In this document: in pieces, positions 49,993-58,840 of the stretch | Layout of the letters: each line of letters begins with the position of its first letter | Numbering within the stretch: the stretch's first letter is position 1 | Assembly (NCBI GenBank): GCA_964427505.1 | Contig: CAYRUO010000006.1 | Coordinates: forward strand, 82,207 to 146,206 | Reading direction: 5' to 3' | DNA: 64,000 nucleotides | Source of the DNA: Thermanaerothrix sp034436175 | Lineage (GTDB): Bacteria; Chloroflexota; Anaerolineae; Anaerolineales; Anaerolineaceae | The notes under the pieces: model-generated | What the model saw: only the letters and a program-made list of their open reading frames with translations | The model's database searches: none | Told to the model about the DNA's origin: nothing | Translations under genes and position numbers: made by a program

Positions 49993-51906
49993 TGTTTGGG
50001 CTATAGTTTCACCCTGTGGGGTAAGCACACGGGCGTCGGCGTTACGTTGGGTGATACCCAGGGCATCCAGGTGTTCCAGGAACGCCAAGGCATACCGACG
50101 TGAAGTTTGGAAATGATCACGAAACTCGGCTACGCTGAGAGTAGGGTGACTTTTTAAGTGCGAGATAACAAAGGCCATCATGGCTTGGTACTCAGTTTTG
50201 CGGAAAACAACGTCCTCGGAGACGGCGATTAAGGCCTTGTTTTCGAGTAGGGCGTTGAAAATTTCTTGGCCGACAATTTCGAGGCATTCGCGAACGGTGG
50301 GCGGTGTATATGGGGTTATGGCAAAGCGTTTTAAGAGTTGATCAACCTGTTTGGTTTGTTGTGCGTTGAAACGCACTTCGTGATGTGGAAGTGCGATCAG
50401 TTGTCGGTGTTCGCGTAGTAAACCGGCTCTTAACCACTGCCGCAAAACGGTCTGAAAAAGGGTTGAAGAAAGGCGAAGTTGACTCCGTAACGCCTCACGG
50501 GGTATTCCAAGCCGCAAGGGGTATTGACGGTGAAACTGCTCCACAATAGCGAGGGCTTTTCGTTGTAGATCCTGCCACTGCATTTGGGTAAACATGATGG
50601 GGCCCTCGCTGGGAAAATCCACCGATTCAAGGGCAAAGAAATGCTTTGAGGCCTCAGGATCGTTGAGGACACGGTGCACTTCCTCTGTTGTAAGTCCGGC
50701 GCGTTGTGCGGCAAGGGAGAGAGGAAGCGGTCCGGCGTTCTGAAGTGTAATCAATAGCGTTTTATCGGGAGTGCCTTGATTCAATTCCGAGAGACGTTCC
50801 AAAACATGGGGATCGAATCGGCGGTAGCGCCTAGGAGCGTGAGGTTCCAGCACGATACCTCCACCGATAGTTTCGCCAGGTGAAGGGCGGCGTAAAATAA
50901 AGCGGTCGCCACGCGCAACCACAAGGGGAGAGTAGGTTTCTAATTGCACCCATCCCTCCTTGCCAGGGTGGATGGCTTCAGCGCCTAACACGCGCACCCT
51001 GGCGAGCACCTCACTACTGCCTACATATACCTTAACCTCACTATTGTGCTGAAGCGGCGCGTGGACATCGTGAATCAGACGACAACGAGCGTCCAAACGT
51101 TGGGTCGGTTGATATATCCCCGGCAGGGTGAGAACATCCCCACGTTGAATTTGCCTTACTTCGATGCCGGCAATATTTACTGCGGTACGGCTACCAGGCA
51201 GGGCATGCTGGGTTTTCTTTTTGTGGGTTTGCAATCCTCGGATGCGCCCTCTTAATCCCTGGGGTAGGATCTCAATCTCATCACCTAGATTTAGGCGGCC
51301 GTCTATCAACGTGCCTGTAACCACCGTGCCAAAACCGGAAATCGAAAACACCCGATCAATAGGCAGGCGAGGTTTACCTAGATCTGGGCGTGAAGGCGTA
51401 TCCGTTAAGAGGTGTTCCAGAGTCTCGATCAAGACATCGAGTCCTGAACGGGTGTGGGCTGAAACGCGTACAATCGGTGCATCTTGTAATGTTGTGCCTC
51501 GAAGGGTATGTCGAATATCGTTTTCGATCAACTCAAGCCACTCTGGATCATCCACAAGGTCAATCTTGTTCAATACCACAATTCCTCGTTCTACTCCGAG
51601 CAAATCCAGGATAATTAAGTGCTCTCGTGTTTGCGGCATGATCCCTTCATCGGCAGCAACGACCAACAGTGCGGCATCTATTCCACCAACGCCGGCCAAC
51701 ATATTTTCAATAAAATCACGGTGTCCGGGCACATCCACGATTCCCACGCTCTCACCGTTGGGAAGGGTAAGCCAGGCGAAGCCGAGGTCTATGGTCATCT
51801 CCCGTTCTTGCTCTTCTTTAAGGCGGTCGGGATGGATGCCTGTAAGTGCAGCCACTAAAGTGGATTTTCCGTGATCTACGTGCCCGGCGGTGCCGATAAC
51901 ATGCAT
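49981..51906 (-). CDS. selB: Selenocysteine-specific elongation factor SelB
   Basis: SelB delivers Sec-tRNA to UGA codons marked by a SECIS element. The 641-residue protein has the GTPase motifs GTAGHVDHGKST (residues 5-16), DVPGHRDFI and VLNKIDLV, EF-Tu-like domains II and III, and a C-terminal array of winged-helix domains (from about residue 370) that binds SECIS RNA. A generic EF-Tu paralogue would lack that array. SelA, SelD and tRNA-Sec are not in the window. Its presence means some UGA codons in this genome may be read through. Confidence 0.93.
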   Translation of the reverse strand: MHVIGTAGHVDHGKSTLVAALTGIHPDRLKEEQEREMTIDLGFAWLTLPNGESVGIVDVPGHRDFIENMLAGVGGIDAALLVVAADEGIMPQTREHLIILDLLGVERGIVVLNKIDLVDDPEWLELIENDIRHTLRGTTLQDAPIVRVSAHTRSGLDVLIETLEHLLTDTPSRPDLGKPRLPIDRVFSISGFGTVVTGTLIDGRLNLGDEIEILPQGLRGRIRGLQTHKKKTQHALPGSRTAVNIAGIEVRQIQRGDVLTLPGIYQPTQRLDARCRLIHDVHAPLQHNSEVKVYVGSSEVLARVRVLGAEAIHPGKEGWVQLETYSPLVVARGDRFILRRPSPGETIGGGIVLEPHAPRRYRRFDPHVLERLSELNQGTPDKTLLITLQNAGPLPLSLAAQRAGLTTEEVHRVLNDPEASKHFFALESVDFPSEGPIMFTQMQWQDLQRKALAIVEQFHRQYPLRLGIPREALRSQLRLSSTLFQTVLRQWLRAGLLREHRQLIALPHHEVRFNAQQTKQVDQLLKRFAITPYTPPTVRECLEIVGQEIFNALLENKALIAVSEDVVFRKTEYQAMMAFVISHLKSHPTLSVAEFRDHFQTSRRYALAFLEHLDALGITQRNADARVLTPQGETIAQTLTD

Positions 51907-51917
51907 GACTCGTTTAC

Positions 51918-53096
51918 CTACGGATTCTGGGCCAATAATTGCTCATAGGTTTCCAGTAAATCGCGGGAAAACGCGAGAAGTTTTTGGAGGCGTTTGTGCG
52001 CCTCTTCGGTGAAGAGGGAAAGCGAGTCCTGAAGTTCTTGAACTAAATCCTCCAAGGTCGTTAGCCGTTCGTTGAGTTGGTTGATCTGGCGGATTAGATC
52101 CCGATTTTGCTCTTCCTGAACCAGCAGGTAGTTTGCCCATCGTTTTTGATCATCGGCCTTAAAACTTGCCCATTCTTGGCGGAAGCGATCCTCTACCAGG
52201 CGCTGCATCTCGGTAATCTCGTTGATTCGACGTTCGAAACGAGCCGTAATATCTTCGAAGGCTTCTTGAGCATGCTTTATGGCGCGGTGGGTAGCCTCGA
52301 GGGTTTGGATCTGAGCATCAAGGTTGGCGGCTGTGGCTTCCATTTCTTCAAATCGGGTTTGCCATTCTTGCCAGGTGCGTTCACGTTCAAACGCTAGCAT
52401 GTTTTGTTTATCCATAAAGGCGATTTGGCTTTGTTTGCGTTCATTCTCTGCGGCGATCAGTTCATTGATTTTTGCTTCGAGTTTACGCTGTACATCACCG
52501 ATAACGTCCATTTTCCCCCGTTGTTCATCCAAGCGTTTACGAATGGCTGCCACCTCGCCTTGGAGATCAATCACCCGCTTAGCATCCTGACGCTGATTGT
52601 CTTCTAAAAGTTTTTGCTGACGTCGAAACTCTTCATCGGTGCGCTGGTATTGTTCAATTCGTTGCTCCAACGCGTCAATCAGTCGGCTCAAGCGTCCTTC
52701 CTCTTCGATTCGGGCTTGGAGCCCCTTGCGCAATTCGGGAATGACCTCTAGGCTCTTGCGTACCTCGGCAATCGCTTTATTGAGGGCTTCTAAGTCGGCC
52801 AAGCGGATTCGATCCGCTTCACGGTCGCGTTCAGCCCGCTGTTTTTCTAAGTCTTGAATCATCCGCGTTAATTCAACGCGCACCTGAGCGATACTTGTCT
52901 CAATTTGGTCGAAACGAGAGAGGTTGGCGCTCAAGCGGGCAAGTTCCCCTTCCAGTGCAGTGAGCTGTTGCAATGAGCGAGGGTATCCTTCTTCTAGGTC
53001 GGCAATACGTTCTTGAAGGGTGGCAATGAGCAGTTTGTCTTTACGCCGTTCTTCTTCCAACCAGTCCAGACGTTTAATCAATTGCTCAAGATCCAT
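51918..53096 (-). CDS. Long coiled-coil protein of unknown function
   Basis: Protein of 392 residues composed almost entirely of charged heptad repeats rich in Glu, Arg, Gln and Leu from residue 1 to about 370, with no signal peptide or membrane segment. It looks like a cytoplasmic rod protein, perhaps structural or a chromosome-associated scaffold. It lies 11 bases upstream of selB on the same strand and probably shares a transcript. I do not recognise a family; SMC-like ATPase ends are absent. Confidence 0.75.
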   Translation of the reverse strand: MDLEQLIKRLDWLEEERRKDKLLIATLQERIADLEEGYPRSLQQLTALEGELARLSANLSRFDQIETSIAQVRVELTRMIQDLEKQRAERDREADRIRLADLEALNKAIAEVRKSLEVIPELRKGLQARIEEEGRLSRLIDALEQRIEQYQRTDEEFRRQQKLLEDNQRQDAKRVIDLQGEVAAIRKRLDEQRGKMDVIGDVQRKLEAKINELIAAENERKQSQIAFMDKQNMLAFERERTWQEWQTRFEEMEATAANLDAQIQTLEATHRAIKHAQEAFEDITARFERRINEITEMQRLVEDRFRQEWASFKADDQKRWANYLLVQEEQNRDLIRQINQLNERLTTLEDLVQELQDSLSLFTEEAHKRLQKLLAFSRDLLETYEQLLAQNP

Positions 53097-53197
53097 TGGG
53101 CTATCCTTTCACGGCACGGTGATCGGAATTTAAAGATATAGAGGTGATCCAATTATAGCCAGATTTTAGTTGTGTAGAACGGAGGCAAGGGTGATGT

Positions 53198-54595
53198 TTA
53201 CCGTATCAGGTTGATAAAACTCTGAGCGGCTTGGAGGGCAGGGTTGAGAAGAAAAGCGGGGAGCAAACCCAGACCGAGAAGCCCAATGATACTTATGAGG
53301 GTTAGAAAGGAAATCTCCCTTAAGCCATGTGTAAATTGTATGGTTTCGGAGAGGGGTTGCACCGCATAACCGATGAGACGTATTCCGTTGAGCAAGAAGA
53401 GGATGTTGCCTAAAAGCACTCCCATGGCTGCCGGAAGCGATTGCTGTGCTAGGCTGAAAAGAATTCCCTGGCGGACGGGGAAACTTGCGAGTAGAGGTAA
53501 GCCGCCTAACGAAAAGTAACCAACCAAGAATCCAAGCGAGCCCCAAGTGATCGGTTTTAGCCGTTCCGGTGAGTGTGGAGAAGAGGCCTCAGGGTGGTTC
53601 TGTAAAGAGCCCAGGGAATGAGTAAGCAAGAAGCCCCCCAAAACTCGTCCCGGTAATAATTCCAGGAAGTAGGTTATCCCTTGGGCAGAACCCAGGGCAA
53701 TTGCGATGAGCGCAAAACCCGAATCGAGGATCAGGCTATAACCCAGGAATCGGTTCAAGTTGGTGGTAAACCATACCCCCAAACCAGCATATAGGATCAT
53801 GATCCCCCCTACGAGTTGAAGGGTGGCGTTAATGACGAAAAGATTGCGGACCCAAGGGTTACTATTGAGAAAATCCAGAAACACCAAAAAACCTGCGGTC
53901 GTAATTAAGACGAGGAAAAAGCCAGCCTCGTAGAGGGGATTGTCTTTTGGAAGCATTACCGCCCAGGTGTGAAAAGGAAAAATGGTCAACCACAATGCAA
54001 AGCCTATCGCAACCAGCAAAACAGCCGGCAAAACGCTTTCAATTTGTTGGGGCGCACTCTCAAATTGGCTTAGTACCCATCCCCCAATAAGGATTGGGGG
54101 GAGAGCCAAAGATTGGAGGGTCAGAAAACGCAGGGTGGCTGGAGATGGTGTATGGTGCGGTGGAGACAGCGCCGGGATGGCAACAAAAACGCCCAACGCA
54201 AGAAGGGGTGCGGTGTAAATAAAGGGTTCGACGGCAAAGGCAGAAACTAAAAGTGCTACGGTTGCCAACCCATGGGGGATAAAAAATGGGGAGGTGCGAT
54301 GACGCAGTGTCCCCAGGAACCACCAAGCGCTAGCGCTGTAAATAAGGATTAAGAGCGGGCGATCTGACGAGGTCAAGCGAAGTTGTCGTCCCAAGAGGGT
54401 CAAGGTGTCGTTCAGATCGAGCGACCAATTTCCCAGTCGCAATGTGCCACCTAAGGGGAGCACAGCTGCCCCCAAGGCCAATGTAATACATAACCCAACG
54501 GAAATGCCCAGGGTGAGGCGGTGATAGTGGCGAAAACTCCACAAGATAATCGCTGTGAATAGGGGGAGGATAATCCAAGGCCAAGCCGTGCTCAT
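53198..54595 (-). CDS. NuoM/MrpD-like antiporter-type membrane protein
   Basis: Polytopic protein of 465 residues with about 12-14 hydrophobic helices, resembling the antiporter-like subunits of complex I and Mrp antiporters. The segment FALWLTIFPFHTWAVMLPKDNP matches the family's helix 7, but the pumping lysine is tryptophan. The helix 5 glutamate region (FIYTAPLLALGVF) also lacks the acidic residue. ATG 54595 overlaps the upstream stop as ATGA; the longer frame is rejected. It is the last gene of a three-gene set. Confidence 0.72.
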   Translation of the reverse strand: MSTAWPWIILPLFTAIILWSFRHYHRLTLGISVGLCITLALGAAVLPLGGTLRLGNWSLDLNDTLTLLGRQLRLTSSDRPLLILIYSASAWWFLGTLRHRTSPFFIPHGLATVALLVSAFAVEPFIYTAPLLALGVFVAIPALSPPHHTPSPATLRFLTLQSLALPPILIGGWVLSQFESAPQQIESVLPAVLLVAIGFALWLTIFPFHTWAVMLPKDNPLYEAGFFLVLITTAGFLVFLDFLNSNPWVRNLFVINATLQLVGGIMILYAGLGVWFTTNLNRFLGYSLILDSGFALIAIALGSAQGITYFLELLPGRVLGGFLLTHSLGSLQNHPEASSPHSPERLKPITWGSLGFLVGYFSLGGLPLLASFPVRQGILFSLAQQSLPAAMGVLLGNILFLLNGIRLIGYAVQPLSETIQFTHGLREISFLTLISIIGLLGLGLLPAFLLNPALQAAQSFINLIR

Positions 54596-55173
54596 TGTTG
54601 AGATTCCCCGAAGCGGTAAGAAAGGGCAAGATAGGCACCGACTGCCGCAAGTCCGAGTGTGACCAGGGCGAGTAAACCGGTCATAAGCACTGAATTGACC
54701 AGAAAGGCATAAATTAATTCGAAACCGGAAAAGACCTCCAGCAATCCCAAAATAATGGTTACTGGATGGCGCGAAAAACCATTCATAAGAATACCACAGC
54801 CGGCCAGGATAATCCCTGCCCTTAAATAAAGGGGTTCGATGGGTAACCAAGCGGCTGATGAGGGTTGGAAAGAGAAGGCCAAACCCATGACCATTCCGCC
54901 ACTGAGAAGTCGAAACACCTGTTGTGACCAGGAAGCCTGAGGCGCTTCACCTGCGGCCATGTTCCAGATGGCGGCACCTAGAAGGATGATGGCAGCCCAA
55001 CCTACGACCACTTTCACCAATGCCAGGCCAACACTGAGCGAGGTGCTAACTACCCAAAAGAGGATTGCGTATTGGACGGCAATAGCCAGCAGGCGGAAAC
55101 GATAGTCTACCTCAAGAAGGGCAAACAGAGCAGTTAGGCTAAAAAGAATTAGATGCAACCACGCCAGATTCAT
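54592..55173 (-). CDS. NuoK/HyfE-like small membrane protein
   Basis: Membrane protein of 193 residues with about six hydrophobic helices. The C-terminal half (VTIILGLLEVFSGFELIYAFL) has the pattern of NuoK/MrpC/HyfE, with a glutamate in the middle of a helix as in NuoK. ATG 55173 overlaps the upstream gene's stop as ATGA and it overlaps the downstream gene the same way; the longer frame is rejected. It would be the small partner of two antiporter-like subunits. HyfE seems the nearest type by length. Confidence 0.65.
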   Translation of the reverse strand: MNLAWLHLILFSLTALFALLEVDYRFRLLAIAVQYAILFWVVSTSLSVGLALVKVVVGWAAIILLGAAIWNMAAGEAPQASWSQQVFRLLSGGMVMGLAFSFQPSSAAWLPIEPLYLRAGIILAGCGILMNGFSRHPVTIILGLLEVFSGFELIYAFLVNSVLMTGLLALVTLGLAAVGAYLALSYRFGESQQ

Positions 55174-56756
55174 GGGGAAATACCGCTTGCATTGGCGAGA
55201 GAGAGCAAGAGCGCCAGGAGAACGAGCGCCCACAGAAGGCCGCTTTCTCCTTCTAACACTCCTTCGAGAAAGTGGGCTAACGGTCTCAACCCTTTGTGCA
55301 CGAGAGTAAACCCATCTATTAACCAGATTAGCGAAAAGAATCGGATGAGATAATACCGAATTTGCCCCATGCGTTGATTGATCCAAGCGATAGATGGAGA
55401 GGTACTCAAGTGGGCTGTTGTCCGATAACGGAAACCCAATACGCCTGCCAAAATCAGGAGAAAGGTAATGCTTCCTGCCAGCCAATTTTGCGTGTCGAGA
55501 GTTGGTTTAAGAATCCATAATCCCCAAGCGGTGAGTGGAATAAATATTAGTCCAAACCCATAAACCGCCGAAATCCAACGTTCTGAGGTGACAAGCGAAC
55601 CATTGGCGTTTTCCACAAGGTGGTACCATCCTGTGATGGATATAGCTACAGTCAGTGGCCAGAACCATCCTCCCAATGAGGTCATGAGACCTTGCCATCC
55701 AACTGCCAATGGTGTGAGAGGGAGCGTTGAAAATGTGAGAATGGTCAGAAAAAGGAACACCTGCCGCGCGGGGAAGGCAAAGATGGCAAGCAAGGGAATG
55801 ATCCCCATCAGTATTGTTAGTATTGCCCAGGGGAGAGGACTAACGTTCGTTGTATATGCACTGGCAAGGGCAAGACTGCTCATCGCCGCGATCCAATGGG
55901 GGAGTCCTTGGGGCGCTTCAGAGCAGTTAAGCCAAAGGATCGCGTTAAAGAATCCCCACAGAGCCAATAGCAAAGGCAACCCCGGAAGCCTGAGCGCTGC
56001 CGTAAGTTCTGGGCTGGCCAGCCGGCTTAATAACGCCAAACCCAAGAGGGGATTTTGGAAATTCAATATCGTCCAAACACCTCGATACTCCTGTTCGGGG
56101 TAGGCAATACCCGCACCGAGGGGGATCAATCCCATTCGTATGGCTACCCCCAAGAAAAATAATGTACCAGAGAAATGAGACCAGATGTGCGGATCCAATT
56201 GGGGGCCTGGTGGCATTTGACTTAGAGCGGCACCGATGATGAGTAAAGTGCTGAGCCAGCGACCGAGAAGATTGATTGTGCTTTTTTGAGGGGGGACGCC
56301 TATGAGAAGGTGCTCGGTGAGGATTGCGATGCCGTCTAATAAGGTCCACGACAAGGCTATTGTTGTAACATCTTCGGCCGAGAGGGCTAATATCAATAGG
56401 CCAATGTTGATGAGATTGGCCATCCAATTTTTTGGTCCGCTCTGAAACGCTAAACGTGAAGGTGCGGTCAGTAAAACCGTTGTTCCGAGGGTAAAAGCCA
56501 ACAGGGTGTAAACCCAACGGTTAGAATCTAAAGAAAAGGCTATAGCGGATCGAAAGGAGATTGCTTGAGGCAACCAAGGCAAACTGATCTGAGAGTAATT
56601 AGCCTGCCAGATGCTTGCCAGGCTTAACCCCCATCCAATGATCACCGTGATGACGCTAAGTAACCATGCCAAACCCACGCCGCGGCGAGATCGTTGGACT
56701 AATCCAACCCCTGCCGCTCCCAATAGGGGAAGTACAGCCAATATTAAAAGGCGCAT
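55170..56756 (-). CDS. NuoL/MrpA-like antiporter-type membrane protein
   Basis: Polytopic protein of 528 residues with about 14-15 hydrophobic helices, resembling NuoL/ND5 or Mrp/HyfB subunits. In the helix 5 segment the usual WEGVG-like glutamate is replaced (LSWTLLDGIAIL), and in the helix 7 segment (GVAIRMGLIPLGAGI) arginine stands where lysine is usual. ATG 56756 is chosen because the family starts with a hydrophobic helix there; the frame extends 27 residues upstream. No soluble complex I or hydrogenase subunit lies next to these genes. Confidence 0.7.
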   Translation of the reverse strand: MRLLILAVLPLLGAAGVGLVQRSRRGVGLAWLLSVITVIIGWGLSLASIWQANYSQISLPWLPQAISFRSAIAFSLDSNRWVYTLLAFTLGTTVLLTAPSRLAFQSGPKNWMANLINIGLLILALSAEDVTTIALSWTLLDGIAILTEHLLIGVPPQKSTINLLGRWLSTLLIIGAALSQMPPGPQLDPHIWSHFSGTLFFLGVAIRMGLIPLGAGIAYPEQEYRGVWTILNFQNPLLGLALLSRLASPELTAALRLPGLPLLLALWGFFNAILWLNCSEAPQGLPHWIAAMSSLALASAYTTNVSPLPWAILTILMGIIPLLAIFAFPARQVFLFLTILTFSTLPLTPLAVGWQGLMTSLGGWFWPLTVAISITGWYHLVENANGSLVTSERWISAVYGFGLIFIPLTAWGLWILKPTLDTQNWLAGSITFLLILAGVLGFRYRTTAHLSTSPSIAWINQRMGQIRYYLIRFFSLIWLIDGFTLVHKGLRPLAHFLEGVLEGESGLLWALVLLALLLSLANASGISP

Positions 56757-56763
56757 AATAGGA

Positions 56764-58185
56764 TCATAAAACTTCGGCAAAAGGTTTGCGATGAAGGAAG
56801 CGCCCCATACCCGGCCGACCTCGCCATTCGCGGCCATCTACGATCAAATTTCCACGCAGGAAAACTTTTTCCGGAAAGCCGGTCAATTCCCAGCCTTCGA
56901 AGAGATTGTAATCGGTGCGGTGCTGGGCGTAGGCGACTCCGTAAGTCACTTTTTTATTGGGATCCCAAATGACAATATCGGCATCGGCCCCTGGCATCAG
57001 ATTGCCCTTTTGAGGATATAGACCAAATATTTTGGCGGGGTTGGTGCTGGTAAGAGCCACGAATTGGTTCGGTGTAATCTTTCCCGAAACCACGGCAGCG
57101 GTCCAGAATACCGGCAGCCGATCCCCGACGGCGGGCAGCCCGTTCGGTATTTTTGTAAAGTCATCTTTACCCAGTTCTTTACCCGGGATCTGAACCGGTC
57201 GTCCTTCGTAAAGGATGGGTTTGGTGCCGTCATAGAAGAATGGACAGTGATCCGTGGCTAAAACCTGGATGGTGCCATGGATTAGGCCTTCCCATAGGCG
57301 TTGGTTGTCGGCGGCGGTACGCATAGGGGGCGAGCAGATCCATTTTGCGCCATCGGGGCGGCGCAGATCATCAACGGTGAAGAAGAGATACTGGGGGCAT
57401 GTCTCTCCCATGACGGGTAGTCCTCTTTCGCGGACGTAGGCCAACTGATCTACTTCGCCCGCGGCATTCATGTGAACGACATAAAGCGGGGCCTCGGCTT
57501 GAGCGGCAAGTGCAGCGCCGCGTAGCAAAGCCTCGACTGCGCCCCAGGCAGGACGGGTATGGGCATGCCATTCAGGAGTGGTGTGTCCGGCAGCCAGAGC
57601 CTCGGCGACCAAAATATCAATGACATCCCCGTTTTCAGCATGTAACATGGTCAGCATGCCATGCTTGCCGGCGATACGCATGACCTGGAAGATTTCCCCG
57701 TCTTGTAGGCGCAAGCGGTTGTTGTAGGCAGTAAACACCTTAAGGGTGGTGATGCCTTCTTCTATAAGGTGGGGAATTTCTGCGGCCACCTGATCATTGA
57801 ATTTGGTAATGTTCATGTGAAAACTGAAATCGATTGCCGCCTTGGGGTCTGCCTTCGCATGCCAGGCTTCGACATTGGCGCGTAATGAGGGTAAATCCTG
57901 GGGTACGAAATCAATCACCGTGGTGGTGCCCCCAAATGCCGCCGCCTTGTGGCCTGTATAATGATCGTCTGAAGAGACGGTGCCGAACATGGGTAAGTCA
58001 AAGTGGGTGTGAACATCAATACCACCGGGAAGCACATATTTCCCTTGAGCATCAATCACCAAGGCGTTCTCGGAAGCCGGGAGATCGTGACCGATAAGGG
58101 CGATTTTTTCGCCGTCAATAAGCAAATCGGCTTGGATAGTTTCCGAAGCCGTGATCAGAGTTCCCGATTTGATGAGCGTTTGCAT
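56764..58185 (-). CDS. Dihydropyrimidinase / D-hydantoinase
   Basis: Cyclic amidohydrolase of 473 residues with a dinuclear metal centre. PGGIDVHTHFDLP near residue 57, the carboxylated lysine segment TTLKVFTAYNN near 150, HAENGD and VLATDHCPF near 310 are canonical. It opens hydantoin or dihydropyrimidine rings to ureido acids. ATG 58185 follows GGAGGTGA by five bases. Homologues (HyuA) belong to the E. coli purine-degradation cluster, so a role with the carbamoyltransferases at 32.8-34.9 kb is plausible. It lies directly upstream of the antiporter-like trio. Confidence 0.9.
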   Translation of the reverse strand: MQTLIKSGTLITASETIQADLLIDGEKIALIGHDLPASENALVIDAQGKYVLPGGIDVHTHFDLPMFGTVSSDDHYTGHKAAAFGGTTTVIDFVPQDLPSLRANVEAWHAKADPKAAIDFSFHMNITKFNDQVAAEIPHLIEEGITTLKVFTAYNNRLRLQDGEIFQVMRIAGKHGMLTMLHAENGDVIDILVAEALAAGHTTPEWHAHTRPAWGAVEALLRGAALAAQAEAPLYVVHMNAAGEVDQLAYVRERGLPVMGETCPQYLFFTVDDLRRPDGAKWICSPPMRTAADNQRLWEGLIHGTIQVLATDHCPFFYDGTKPILYEGRPVQIPGKELGKDDFTKIPNGLPAVGDRLPVFWTAAVVSGKITPNQFVALTSTNPAKIFGLYPQKGNLMPGADADIVIWDPNKKVTYGVAYAQHRTDYNLFEGWELTGFPEKVFLRGNLIVDGREWRGRPGMGRFLHRKPFAEVL

Positions 58186-58267
58186 CAGTTTCACCTCCAG
58201 AGCGATTGCCAATGGGTCATGCGGAAGTTGCCGCTTATATGGAATTCTACCAAACTTGCCGATGAGA

Positions 58268-58840
58268 CTATAGGGATTTAAGTAGCCCTAAAAACTCAAG
58301 CATGATTGTATCTAGATCGTTTAGGGTCTCGGGTAGTGTGCCAACGTTATATGTATGATCCAATGTTGCCCGCTCCCGTAACGAACGCCATACGAGGGCC
58401 CGTTCTTCGCCCTCAAGCGCAAGGTCTTGAAGACGGCGAGCCCAACATAGTCGCTCCCCGGTGGTGTAAAGGAACGTTAGACGCCGCCAGGTATCGGCGC
58501 GGATAGGTTGGGGTAAGCGCTGCAGCGGGCCAATCTGGACTTTGTAGTATTCTTCGTTGGCGCGAGGGTGATTGGGTTCATCGCGCAAGAGTTCGCGCCG
58601 CCAGGTAAGTTCGTGCCCGTAAACAGGGGCGATATAGTTGATCCGCCACCGTTCATCCGGGGTAAAAGCGGCTGTTTGGTAGAAAGCAAGGTAATCCACT
58701 GCGACGACTTTGGGGGCCGATTTTAATGGGATGCGATACCAACCCAAGACGCGAGCTATCTCTAGGTCACGCGGCGAGGGAAGAACTGCAACCAGAATCA
58801 ACGCCGTTGGCGGAGGGTAATTAGAAGGCGCTTCGCTCAT
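58268..58840 (-). CDS. Conserved-looking protein of unknown function
   Basis: I do not recognise this 190-residue protein. It has no signal peptide or membrane helix. Conserved-looking features are ARVLGWYRIPLKSAP, VVAVDYLAFYQTAAF, INYIAPVYGHELTW and a basic, helical C-terminal half. The WYRIP segment and many aromatic and basic residues suggest nucleic-acid or nucleotide binding, which is speculation. ATG 58840 overlaps the gnd stop as ATGA, so it is translated with gnd; an ATG two codons earlier is possible. Confidence 0.65.
   Translation of the reverse strand: MSEAPSNYPPPTALILVAVLPSPRDLEIARVLGWYRIPLKSAPKVVAVDYLAFYQTAAFTPDERWRINYIAPVYGHELTWRRELLRDEPNHPRANEEYYKVQIGPLQRLPQPIRADTWRRLTFLYTTGERLCWARRLQDLALEGEERALVWRSLRERATLDHTYNVGTLPETLNDLDTIMLEFLGLLKSL

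Noticed and set aside
54596..54850. 85-residue N-terminal extension of the NuoM-like protein
   Set aside because: It overlaps the upstream gene in another frame; ATG 54595 with an ATGA overlap starts at the first membrane helix.
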